Assembly: GCF_020217025.1 (NCBI RefSeq)
Contig: NZ_JAIWOF010000220.1
Coordinates: forward strand, 1-14,482
From: Flavobacterium sp.
GTDB lineage: Bacteria; Bacteroidota; Bacteroidia; Flavobacteriales; Flavobacteriaceae
Length of the DNA: 14,482 nt
Reading direction: 5' to 3'
Shown here in pieces: positions 8,814-14,482 of the stretch. The notes beneath the pieces are model-generated. The model worked only from the letters and a program-made list of their open reading frames with translations, was not told the DNA's origin and ran no database searches. The first letter of the stretch is position 1. Each line of letters opens with the position of its first letter. The position numbers and the translations under genes were made by a program.

Positions 8814-8996
8814 ATGAAAAAGCAATATACAATACCGTTGTCTTTGTTTCTTTTAGGAATGGCAATAACAATAATTGGCGCATTATTTAAAATTATGCAT
8901 TGGCCTGGAGCTGGAATTACTCTTACGATTGGAATGCTGACAGAAGCAATTGCAATCATCACGTTAATTGTAGTTTTACTTAAAAATACGAAATGA
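8814..8996 (+). CDS. 60-residue GldL-like two-helix membrane protein
   Basis: Very small membrane protein: a short Lys-containing start, TM1 (about 7-24), a loop with FKIMHWPGAG (25-34), TM2 (about 35-56) and a Lys-containing end (KNTK). The pattern GALFKIMHW...LTIGMLTEAIAI resembles the N-terminal transmembrane hairpin of GldL, the proton-driven motor subunit of gliding motility and type IX secretion (GALFKI-H...L-x-IGLLTEA). Glu44 aligns with the conserved membrane glutamate of GldL in the same TEA context. The large cytoplasmic domain of GldL is absent, so this is a stand-alone relative, not GldL. The ATG at 8814 begins 1 base after the preceding stop; the frame extends upstream only from a TTG inside the RimK end. 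Its stop overlaps the next ATG by 4 bases (ATGA). Function unknown. Confidence 0.8.
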   Translation: MKKQYTIPLSLFLLGMAITIIGALFKIMHWPGAGITLTIGMLTEAIAIITLIVVLLKNTK

Positions 8997-9508
8997 ATCC
9001 GTATATCGACATCACATTAAGAAGTGTTGCTGTTTATTTTTTCATGATAATTGCTTTGCGAATATTTGGAAAAAAAGAGCTTTCTCAACTTAATACGGCT
9101 GATGTTATTCTGATTTTATTAATTAGTAATTCCGTACAAAATGCAATGGTTGGCGCTAATACTTCTTTGTATGGAGGAATTATTGCTGCTTTTTCACTTT
9201 TCTTAATCAATTCTGTTTTTAAGAAAGTGATGCTAAAATCCAAATTCATTAAAGAATTAGTTCAAGACAAACCCGAAGTTTTAATACACAACGGAAAGAT
9301 TGAATTTAAAACCCTTGCTCGATTGGGAATTACATCAGAAGAACTTGAAGAAGCCATGCGTGAACACGGAATTGAATATTATAAAGATGTAAAATTAGCC
9401 ATGTTTGAAATCGATGGTAATATCAGTATTATTTCAGGAAATGAAAATCTAAAACAAACCCATCACAAAAGAAAAATTCATAAAACATTAGGCGAACTAA
9501 ATAATTAA
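8993..9508 (+). CDS. DUF421 / YetF-family membrane protein
   Basis: 171 residues with hydrophobic segments at about 10-24, 35-50 and 57-77, then a soluble C-terminal domain (about 90-150). The text matches the DUF421 (PF04239, YetF/YcaP) family: IALRIFGKKELSQLNTADV, LISNSVQNAMVG, and in the cytosolic part PEVLIHNGKI, LGITSEELEEAMREHGI, VKLAMFEIDGNISII. The family is widespread. YetF has been connected to spore membrane proteins in Bacillus, but the general biochemical role is unknown. Translation is probably coupled to the gene before, since the start ATG and previous TGA share ATGA. The next gene starts 1 base after its stop. The length is that of a compact member without the extra C-terminal domains of longer Bacillus versions. 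Confidence 0.88.
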   Translation: MNPYIDITLRSVAVYFFMIIALRIFGKKELSQLNTADVILILLISNSVQNAMVGANTSLYGGIIAAFSLFLINSVFKKVMLKSKFIKELVQDKPEVLIHNGKIEFKTLARLGITSEELEEAMREHGIEYYKDVKLAMFEIDGNISIISGNENLKQTHHKRKIHKTLGELNN

Positions 9509-9509
9509 T

Positions 9510-10091
9510 ATGAATAAAAACCGATTAGAAGCCTTTAGTGATGGCGTTTTAGCTATTATAATTACCATCATGGTTTTGGAATTTAAAGTTCCGAATGATA
9601 CAACATTTGAAGCTGTAATTAAATTATCACATAAATTTCTGAGTTACATTTTAAGTTTTATTTATGTCGGAATCTATTGGAACAACCATCATCACATGAT
9701 GCATACCGTAAAAAGAGTGAATGGTAAAATTCTTTGGGCTAATTTGCATTTACTGTTTTGGTTGTCTTTAATTCCATTTACAACGGCTTGGATTGGAGAA
9801 CATCATTTTAATTCATTTCCAATGATGTTGTATGGTTTGGTTTTGTTAATGAACGCGATTGCTTACTTTATTTTACAGAAAATAATTTTAATCGACCACG
9901 GAAAAGACTCCGTATTAGCCAAAGCTATTGGTAAAGATTATAAAGGCAAATTATCGGTAGTTCTATATTTAATTGCTGTAGTTTTGACCAAATATTATGT
10001 CGAAATTTCTGGAGCGATTTACATTTTAGTAGCTTTAATTTGGTTAATTCCAGACAAACGAATCGAACGAGTTTTTAACGAAAACGAATAA
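9510..10091 (+). CDS. TMEM175-family potassium channel (DUF1211)
   Basis: 193 residues, about six transmembrane segments, beginning with the family signature RLEAFSDGVLAIIITIMVLE (5-24), which contains the R...FSD motif of TM1. Other conserved features are YWNNHHHMMH (56-65), Asn78 and the IPF of TM3 (88-90). Prokaryotic TMEM175 proteins have one six-helix unit per subunit and form tetrameric K+ leak channels, with hydrophobic TM1 residues forming the pore constriction. Residues TIMVLE carry the expected hydrophobic stretch. It ends in a basic/acidic tail (DKRIERVFNENE). It starts 1 base after the DUF421 stop, within the same operon. Channel identity rests on family; ion selectivity cannot be judged here. 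Confidence 0.88.
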   Translation: MNKNRLEAFSDGVLAIIITIMVLEFKVPNDTTFEAVIKLSHKFLSYILSFIYVGIYWNNHHHMMHTVKRVNGKILWANLHLLFWLSLIPFTTAWIGEHHFNSFPMMLYGLVLLMNAIAYFILQKIILIDHGKDSVLAKAIGKDYKGKLSVVLYLIAVVLTKYYVEISGAIYILVALIWLIPDKRIERVFNENE

Positions 10092-10094
10092 ATT

Positions 10095-10457
10095 ATGCAC
10101 ATCATCAGCAAAATACTTATTATCATCATAGCACTACTCCACTTGTATTTTCTATGGTTAGAAATGTTTGCTTGGACAACAGCTGCAAAAAAAGTATTCC
10201 GAACCATTCCCGAAGATTTATTCGAAAAAACAAAAGTTTTAGCAGCCAATCAAGGTTTGTATAATGGATTTTTATCCGCTGGATTGCTTTGGTCTTTAGC
10301 CATAAGCGATGAAATTTGGAGCAAAAATATTGCTCTCTTTTTTCTTTGTTGTGTTACTGTTGCTGGAATTTTTGGAGCTTATTCTGCTTCTAAGAAAATA
10401 TTTTACGTGCAGGCGCTTCCTGCAATTATAACTATTATTACCATTCTATTTTTATAA
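10095..10457 (+). CDS. DUF1304 family small integral membrane protein
   Basis: 120 residues with four predicted transmembrane helices (about 5-23, 55-70, 78-97, 104-119). DUF1304 (PF06993) features are visible: HLYFLWLEMFAWTTAAKKVF (16-35), then VLAANQGLYNGFLSAGL (48-64) and a GIFGAYSASKK region before the last helix. The family's function is not established. It starts 3 bases after the TMEM175 stop and is the last gene of the operon, with a terminator starting at its stop codon. Confidence 0.87.
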   Translation: MHIISKILIIIIALLHLYFLWLEMFAWTTAAKKVFRTIPEDLFEKTKVLAANQGLYNGFLSAGLLWSLAISDEIWSKNIALFFLCCVTVAGIFGAYSASKKIFYVQALPAIITIITILFL

Positions 10458-10487
10458 AAAAAGCTCAAGATTTTCTTGAGCTTTTTT
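10456..10487. terminator. Terminator of the five-gene operon, probably bidirectional
   Basis: GCTCAAGA (10463-10470) pairs with TCTTGAGC (10474-10481) around TTT. It is flanked by an A-run (10456-10462) and a T-run (10482-10487), so it can work on both strands. It separates the DUF1304 gene from the converging hutH, which ends at 10507. Confidence 0.88.
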
Positions 10488-10506
10488 ATTTTATATATTT
10501 TGATTA

Positions 10507-12009
10507 TTAATCTTCCATTTCAATTTGAAAACTATTCAAAAACGAAACTGATTTTTCAATATCGTAATGTAAAATTCGATCTTCTGAAACAAACGGAACA
10601 TCCTCTCTATATGACTTTACGAAACTTTCGATAAACTCACTTGATTGTAGTGGTCTTCTGAATTCTAAAGCTTGCGAACCGTTTAACAATTCGATAGCCA
10701 AAATACGTTCTACGTTTTCAACAATACGTAAGGTTTTAGTAGCTGCGTTAGCTCCCATACTCACGTGATCTTCTTGTCCGTTTGAAGAAACAATACTATC
10801 AATACTTGATGGTGTTGCTAATTGTTTATTTTGACTTGCGATACTTGCCGCTGTGTATTGTGGAATCATGAAACCTGAATTCAATCCTGGGTCGTTTACC
10901 AAAAACGCTGGTAAATTTCTTAATCCAGAAATCAATTGGTAGGTTCTTCTTTCAGAAATACTTCCTAATTCTGACAACGCAATTCCTAAGAAATCTAAAG
11001 CTAAAGCTAAAGGTTGTCCGTGGAAATTTCCTCCTGAAATAATCAAATCTTCTCCAACAAAAATATTTGGATTATCGGTAACCGAGTTGATTTCAGTACG
11101 GAACACTTTCTTCACATAATCAATCGTATCTTTCGAAGCTCCATGTACTTGTGGAATACAACGGAAAGAATATGGGTCTTGCACATGAACTTTAGGTTGC
11201 GCAATGATTTCACTATCTTCTAACAAATCACGCATTCTTTCCGCAGTTTGTACTTGACCTTTGTGTGGGCGAACTAAATGAATCAAATCGGTAAATGGTT
11301 CGATTCTTCCATCAAATCCTTCTAATGAAACTGCTCCTATTACATCTGCTAAATACGAAATTTTCTCAGCTTTAATCAAACAGTAAACTCCGTAAGCACT
11401 CATGAATTGTGTTCCGTTCAATAACGCCAATCCTTCTTTCGATTGTAAAACGATTGGTTCCCAACCAAATTTTGCTAATACTTTTGAAGCTGGCTGTCTG
11501 AAACCATCAACATAAACTTCACCTTCTCCTAACAATGGCAACGATAAATGCGCTAACGGAGCTAAATCTCCCGAAGCACCCAACGAACCTTGTGTATAAA
11601 TTACAGGTAAAACATCATTATTATAAAAATCAATCAAACGTTGCACCGTTACCAACTGAACACCTGAATGTCCATAACTTAACGATTGGATTTTCAATAA
11701 CAACATGATTTTTACAATTTCATGAGGTACTTCCTCCCCTGTTCCGCAAGCGTGCGATTTTACTAAATTCTCTTGAAGTTTTGATAAATTTTCATTCGAA
11801 ATCTTCACATTACACAAAGAACCAAATCCAGTGTTAATTCCGTAAATTGGATCAGAGTTCGATTTCATTTTATCGTCTAAGTATTTTCTACATTTCTCAA
11901 TGTTTACGATAGCTTCCTCTGATAATGCCAACTGTTTTCCTTGAAAAACAATCTCGTTAATCATGTCAATCGACAATAAATCTGAACTTATATAATGTGT
12001 AGTTTCCAT
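10507..12009 (-). CDS. hutH: Histidine ammonia-lyase
   Basis: A 500-residue member of the aromatic amino acid lyase family, converting L-histidine to trans-urocanate and ammonia. The MIO electrophile forms from Ala-Ser-Gly at 145-147 in GSLGASGDLAPLAHL. Active-site Tyr56 lies in YGINTGFGS and Arg283 in PYSFRCIPQVHGA. Substrate-choice positions favour histidine: SH at 85-86 (LVKSHACG), where tyrosine and phenylalanine lyases have HL or FL, and Glu413 in QEDHVSM, where those enzymes have Gln. The ATG at 12009 (METTHYISSDLL) is preferred; the 12 extra codons upstream need a non-ATG start and overlap the promoter. No hutU, hutI or hutG is in view. It is divergent from gcvT, 165 bases apart. A different aromatic substrate cannot be excluded by reading alone. 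Confidence 0.9.
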   Translation of the reverse strand: METTHYISSDLLSIDMINEIVFQGKQLALSEEAIVNIEKCRKYLDDKMKSNSDPIYGINTGFGSLCNVKISNENLSKLQENLVKSHACGTGEEVPHEIVKIMLLLKIQSLSYGHSGVQLVTVQRLIDFYNNDVLPVIYTQGSLGASGDLAPLAHLSLPLLGEGEVYVDGFRQPASKVLAKFGWEPIVLQSKEGLALLNGTQFMSAYGVYCLIKAEKISYLADVIGAVSLEGFDGRIEPFTDLIHLVRPHKGQVQTAERMRDLLEDSEIIAQPKVHVQDPYSFRCIPQVHGASKDTIDYVKKVFRTEINSVTDNPNIFVGEDLIISGGNFHGQPLALALDFLGIALSELGSISERRTYQLISGLRNLPAFLVNDPGLNSGFMIPQYTAASIASQNKQLATPSSIDSIVSSNGQEDHVSMGANAATKTLRIVENVERILAIELLNGSQALEFRRPLQSSEFIESFVKSYREDVPFVSEDRILHYDIEKSVSFLNSFQIEMED

Positions 12010-12028
12010 TTGGTTAATTTTAAAAGTC

Positions 12029-12059
12029 CAAAATTCTGCAAACAATTGTTAAAATGCAA
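12029..12059 (-). promoter_or_regulatory. Candidate hutH promoter
   Basis: On the minus strand TTG (12057-12059), 20 bases, then GAATTTTG (12029-12036), a one-mismatch version of TAnnTTTG. A start point a few bases further would leave a leader of about 10-15 bases before the ATG at 12009. It overlaps the hypothetical upstream extension of the reading frame, which supports the shorter protein. Confidence 0.4.
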
Positions 12060-12113
12060 GATTTATCAGCATTATTAACAAAAAATAAATAGTTCTCAAA
12101 TTTTAAGGCAAAT

Positions 12114-12147
12114 CTGGGTGCATTTTTAAGAATTTTCAATAAATTAG
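12114..12147 (+). promoter_or_regulatory. Candidate gcvT promoter (weak)
   Basis: TAAATTAG (12140-12147) matches TAnnTTTG with one mismatch and lies about 27 bases before the gcvT ATG. The upstream element at the right distance is CTG (12114-12116, spacing 23), not TTG. I see no glycine-riboswitch-like structure in this 165-base gap. Confidence 0.25.
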
Positions 12148-12174
12148 CGCATTCAAAAAATACAACATCAAATC

Positions 12175-13257
12175 ATGAAAAATACAGCGTTAACGCACAT
12201 TCACGAAAGTTTAGGAGCTAAAATGGTTCCGTTTGCTGGATACAATATGCCAGTACAATATGAAGGAGTAAATGCAGAACACGAAACCGTTAGAAATGGC
12301 GTGGGTGTTTTTGATGTTTCTCACATGGGAGAATTTTTCTTAAAAGGAGAAAATGCGTTGGCTTTAATTCAGAAAGTAACTTCAAATGATGCTTCTAAAT
12401 TAGTAGATGGAAAAGCGCAATATTCGTGTTTACCAAATAACGAAGGCGGAATTGTTGACGATTTAATCGTTTATAAAGTTGCTGATAATCACTATATGTT
12501 GGTGGTGAATGCTTCTAATATTGAAAAAGATTGGAATTGGATTTCTTCGCACAATGATTTAGGTGTGGACATGCAAAACCTTTCGGATGACTATTCTTTA
12601 TTGGCGATTCAAGGACCAAAAGCGGCAGAAGCGATGCAATCTTTAACTTCTATTGATTTATCAAATATGGGATATTACACATTCCAAATTGGTGATTTCG
12701 CAGGAAAAAGCGATGTAATTGTTTCGGCTACAGGGTATACGGGTTCGGGAGGATTTGAAATTTATTTCAAAAACGAAGATGCAGAATACATTTGGAACAA
12801 AGTTTTTGAAGCGGGTGCAGCTTTCGGAATCAAACCAATTGGATTAGCAGCTCGTGATACGTTACGTTTAGAAATGGGATTCTGTTTGTACGGAAACGAT
12901 ATCAACGATACGACTTCGCCATTAGAAGCAGGTTTAGGTTGGATTACCAAATTCGATAAAGAATTCACAAATTCTGAAAACTTGAAAAAAGAAAAAGAAG
13001 CAGGTGTTTCTCGTAAATTAGTTGGTTTCGAAATGATCGAAAGAGGAATTCCTCGTCACGATTACGAAATTGCAGATGCAAATGGAAATGTAGTTGGAAT
13101 TGTAACTTCTGGAACACAATCACCTTCTATGGGAATTGCAATTGGAATGGGATATGTTCCAACGGCTTTAGCTACACCAGATTCTGAAATTTATATTAGA
13201 ATTAGAAATAAAGATATTAAAGCGAAAGTGGTTAAAATGCCATTTTACAAAAAGTAA
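12175..13257 (+). CDS. gcvT: Aminomethyltransferase, glycine cleavage system T protein
   Basis: GcvT releases ammonia from the aminomethyl group on the lipoyl arm of GcvH and passes the one-carbon unit to tetrahydrofolate. The 360-residue length is normal. The folate-binding region includes [20 protein letters not shown] (42-53) and [11 protein letters not shown] (91-101), with the Asp95/Asp96 pair at the catalytic position. [13 protein letters not shown] (185-197) and [18 protein letters not shown] (225-242) with SPLEAGLGW (248-256) follow. The C-terminal barrel ends in [13 protein letters not shown]...IGMGYVP. The ATG at 12175 gives the standard [20 protein letters not shown] opening. gcvH and gcvP are not in the window, so the system is split here. 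No clear T-rich terminator follows; the downstream gap holds the yebC promoter. Confidence 0.96.
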   Translation: MKNTALTHIHESLGAKMVPFAGYNMPVQYEGVNAEHETVRNGVGVFDVSHMGEFFLKGENALALIQKVTSNDASKLVDGKAQYSCLPNNEGGIVDDLIVYKVADNHYMLVVNASNIEKDWNWISSHNDLGVDMQNLSDDYSLLAIQGPKAAEAMQSLTSIDLSNMGYYTFQIGDFAGKSDVIVSATGYTGSGGFEIYFKNEDAEYIWNKVFEAGAAFGIKPIGLAARDTLRLEMGFCLYGNDINDTTSPLEAGLGWITKFDKEFTNSENLKKEKEAGVSRKLVGFEMIERGIPRHDYEIADANGNVVGIVTSGTQSPSMGIAIGMGYVPTALATPDSEIYIRIRNKDIKAKVVKMPFYKK

Positions 13258-13288
13258 TCAAGAACAAGGGCAAGTACAAATTTGAAAA

Positions 13289-13318
13289 TTGAAATTGACC
13301 TTGAATTTGACCTTGAAA
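13289..13318. repeat. Five tandem TTGNNN hexamers upstream of yebC
   Basis: Hexamers TTGAAA, TTGACC, TTGAAT, TTGACC, TTGAAA start at 13289, 13295, 13301, 13307 and 13313. This can also be read as two 12-base units (13295-13306 and 13307-13318) with 11 of 12 identical bases. A related TTGAAAA lies just before. CAAGGGCAA at 13265-13273 could pair with TTGACCTTG (13307-13315) with one mismatch, but the loop is long and a T-run is poor, so I do not call a gcvT terminator. Confidence 0.8.
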
Positions 13319-13330
13319 TTATTATTTTTG
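13301..13330 (+). promoter_or_regulatory. yebC promoter, flavobacterial type
   Basis: TTG (13301-13303), 19 bases, then TATTTTTG (13323-13330), a perfect match to the -7 consensus TAnnTTTG at ideal spacing. A second overlapping candidate uses TTG at 13313-13315, 20 bases and AAATTTTG (13336-13343). The leader would be about 30-40 bases. The TTG elements belong to the hexamer repeat. Confidence 0.6.
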
Positions 13331-13377
13331 CATCGAAATTTTGAAAAACGAATTAAGAATATTGAAATTATATAGAA

Positions 13378-14097
13378 ATGGGAAGAGCGTTTGAATTTAG
13401 AAAAGCCCGTAAAATGAAACGTTGGTCAGCAATGGCTAAAACGTTTACACGTATAGGAAAAGATATTGTAATGGCCGTTAAAGAAGGCGGACCAAATCCT
13501 GAAACTAACTCACGTTTAAGAGCGGTAATTCAGAATGCGAAGGCTGCGAATATGCCTAAAGATAACGTAGAACGCGCTATTAAAAAAGCATCGGATAAAG
13601 ACACAGCTAACTTTAAAGAAGTGTTGTTTGAAGGTTATGCACCTCACGGAATTGCGATTTTAATTGAAACGGCTACGGATAACAACAACAGAACAGTTGC
13701 CAACATTAGAAGTTACTTTAACAAATGCAACGGAACGTTTGGAACACAAGGTTCGGTAGAATTTATGTTTGATCATACTTGTAATTTTAGAATTCCAGCA
13801 GAAGGACAAGATGTGGAAGAATTAGAATTAGAAATGATTGACTTTGGTGTAGAAGAAATCTTTGCAGACGAAGACGGTATTTTAATGTACGCTCCTTTTG
13901 AAAGCTTTGGTGCTATTCAAAAAGAATTAGAATCAAGAGGTATTGAAATTTTATCTTCTGGATTTGAAAGAATACCACAAATAACAAAAGAATTAACACC
14001 AGACCAAGTAGCTGATGTTGAAAAACTATTAGAAAAAATTGAAGAAGACGATGACGTAATGAACGTATATCACACCATGCAAGAAAGCGCTGAGTAA
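13378..14097 (+). CDS. yebC: YebC/PmpR-family protein (TACO1-like)
   Basis: 239 residues, full length. The start MGRAFEFRKARKMKRWSAMAKTFTRIGKDI is the Bacteroidota form of the YebC N-terminus (usual AGHSKWANIKHRK). The rest carries the family blocks: GGPNPETNSRLRAVIQNAKAANMPKDNVERAIKKA (in pieces at about 38-72), FEGYAPHGIAILIETATDN (83-101), RTVANIRSYFNKCNG, and GTQGSVEFMFDH. Asp/Glu-rich stretches (EEDDDVMNVYHTM) end the protein. Proteins of this family were long annotated as transcription factors; related members, including mitochondrial TACO1, act on ribosomes during translation, with relief of proline-related stalling reported. Which role applies here is not visible. It has its own promoter and terminator, so it is probably monocistronic. 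Confidence 0.93.
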   Translation: MGRAFEFRKARKMKRWSAMAKTFTRIGKDIVMAVKEGGPNPETNSRLRAVIQNAKAANMPKDNVERAIKKASDKDTANFKEVLFEGYAPHGIAILIETATDNNNRTVANIRSYFNKCNGTFGTQGSVEFMFDHTCNFRIPAEGQDVEELELEMIDFGVEEIFADEDGILMYAPFESFGAIQKELESRGIEILSSGFERIPQITKELTPDQVADVEKLLEKIEEDDDVMNVYHTMQESAE

Positions 14098-14119
14098 TTC
14101 TTTTTCTATCTTATATCCT

Positions 14120-14154
14120 AAATCCTCACAAGAAATTGTGAGGATTTTTTTTTT
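14120..14154 (+). terminator. Strong intrinsic terminator after yebC
   Basis: A perfect 12-bp stem, AAATCCTCACAA (14120-14131) with TTGTGAGGATTT (14136-14147), is capped by a GAAA tetraloop (GNRA type) and followed by a T-run to 14154. It starts 22 bases after the yebC stop. Confidence 0.92.
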
Positions 14155-14458
14155 AAGGATTTTCAAAACAAATACATTATATTATGTAATAGTTTTAGAT
14201 TCTTGGTTTTCTAACAAAAATGTAGTATTTTAAAAATTATTTCTAACAATTATAAATTAATTAAAATAATTTAGTAGCACAACCTGTTACTCACTCCTTC
14301 CAAAACAGAAGCTCAAAAACCAAAAAAAGTAAGTTATTTTTCAAAAAATCTAGTAAGCACTAAAAAAAATTGAAATTTTAACAAAATGTACAGAAAAACT
14401 ACAGCAACGCATTCAAAAAAGTTTCTTTTGTTTGTTGAAAATTTTAAAACAAACAAAT
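14155..14458. other. Non-coding AT-rich region
   Basis: About 300 bases with no convincing gene on either strand and no tRNA or rRNA-like structure. It contains A/T runs and a clear inverted repeat at its right end (listed separately). No good TTG/TAnnTTTG pair was found; TTTGTTTG at 14427-14434 matches the -7 element with one mismatch but lacks a TTG at the right distance. Confidence 0.6.
14427..14457. repeat. 10-bp inverted repeat directly before the last start codon
   Basis: TTTGTTTGTT (14427-14436) and AACAAACAAA (14448-14457) are perfect reverse complements around an 11-base A/T loop, ending 1 base before an ATG. It could be an operator or an mRNA hairpin next to the start codon. It is not a terminator for yebC, which has one about 280 bases upstream. 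Confidence 0.5.
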
Positions 14459-14482
14459 ATGAAACACAAACTCAAGAAAATT
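14459..14482 (+). CDS. Possible start of a secreted-protein gene (3' truncated by window end)
   Basis: Eight codons, ATG then K-H-K-L-K-K-I, run off the window. A Lys-rich start after an A-rich leader is typical of a signal-peptide n-region in this group. The start position rests only on this and on the gap before it. Product unknown. Confidence 0.4.

Noticed and set aside
8729..8962. Minus-strand open frame across the rimBK / GldL-like junction, and a similar one at 10019-10249
   Set aside because: Both oppose well-supported, tightly packed plus-strand genes; hydrophobic look comes from the complement of membrane-protein codons.
10507..12009. Phenylalanine or tyrosine ammonia-lyase
   Set aside because: The selectivity residues SH and the Glu in QEDHVSM are of histidine-lyase type.
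12010..12174. Glycine riboswitch upstream of gcvT
   Set aside because: The hutH-gcvT gap is short, very AT-rich and shows no paired, G-rich aptamer-like elements.
13289..13318. CRISPR-like or insertion-sequence repeat
   Set aside because: Units are 6 or 12 bases, directly adjacent without spacers, and no cas or transposase gene is present.
14168..14190. Weak palindrome TACAT...ATGTA
   Set aside because: Five-base arms in A/T-only sequence are expected by chance and have no positional relation to a gene.

Overview
The window is AT-rich chromosomal DNA from a member of the Bacteroidota, most likely Flavobacterium or a close relative. The protein sequences look flavobacterial: GyrA with Thr at the quinolone position, ClpC opening MDDNFSPRVKDV, YebC opening MGRAFEFRKARK, and a small protein carrying the GldL transmembrane signature. 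Start codons lack obvious Shine-Dalgarno sequences. Several upstream regions fit the flavobacterial promoter pattern TTG-(17 to 23)-TAnnTTTG. I see no rRNA, tRNA, CRISPR array, insertion sequence or prophage gene. The region reads as ordinary core genome with one less ordinary operon.

Left part (1-4561). A 5'-truncated NlpC/P60 cell-wall peptidase on + converges on a secreted TPR protein on -, and the two share a bidirectional terminator. Upstream of the TPR gene on the same strand is gyrA. A hairpin with a T-rich tail separates them, so the TPR gene is either partly attenuated or separately expressed.

Centre (4562-7380). gyrA and clpC are divergent. clpC encodes an 849-residue AAA+ unfoldase with a UVR domain and a ClpP-docking VGF loop. 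Its terminator is folded into the last codons and stop codon.

Operon (7445-10487). Five + strand genes have junctions of +1, -4, +1 and +3 bases and end in one terminator. The first is a fusion of a RimB-like retropepsin/'zinc protease' domain to a RimK ATP-grasp glutamate ligase. It is followed by four small membrane proteins: a 60-residue GldL-like hairpin, a DUF421/YetF protein, a TMEM175-type potassium channel and a DUF1304 protein. This is the most interesting part of the window: a protein-glutamylation enzyme with a protease-like domain in cis, tied to ion-channel-like and possibly proton-conducting membrane proteins. A functional link between them is inference.

Right part (10507-14482). 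hutH on - (histidine ammonia-lyase, without other hut genes in view) is divergent from gcvT (glycine cleavage T protein). gcvT is followed by yebC, whose promoter is embedded in a run of TTGNNN hexamers and whose 3' end has a strong terminator with a GAAA loop. The last ~300 bases are non-coding except for eight codons of a possible secreted-protein gene that runs off the window.
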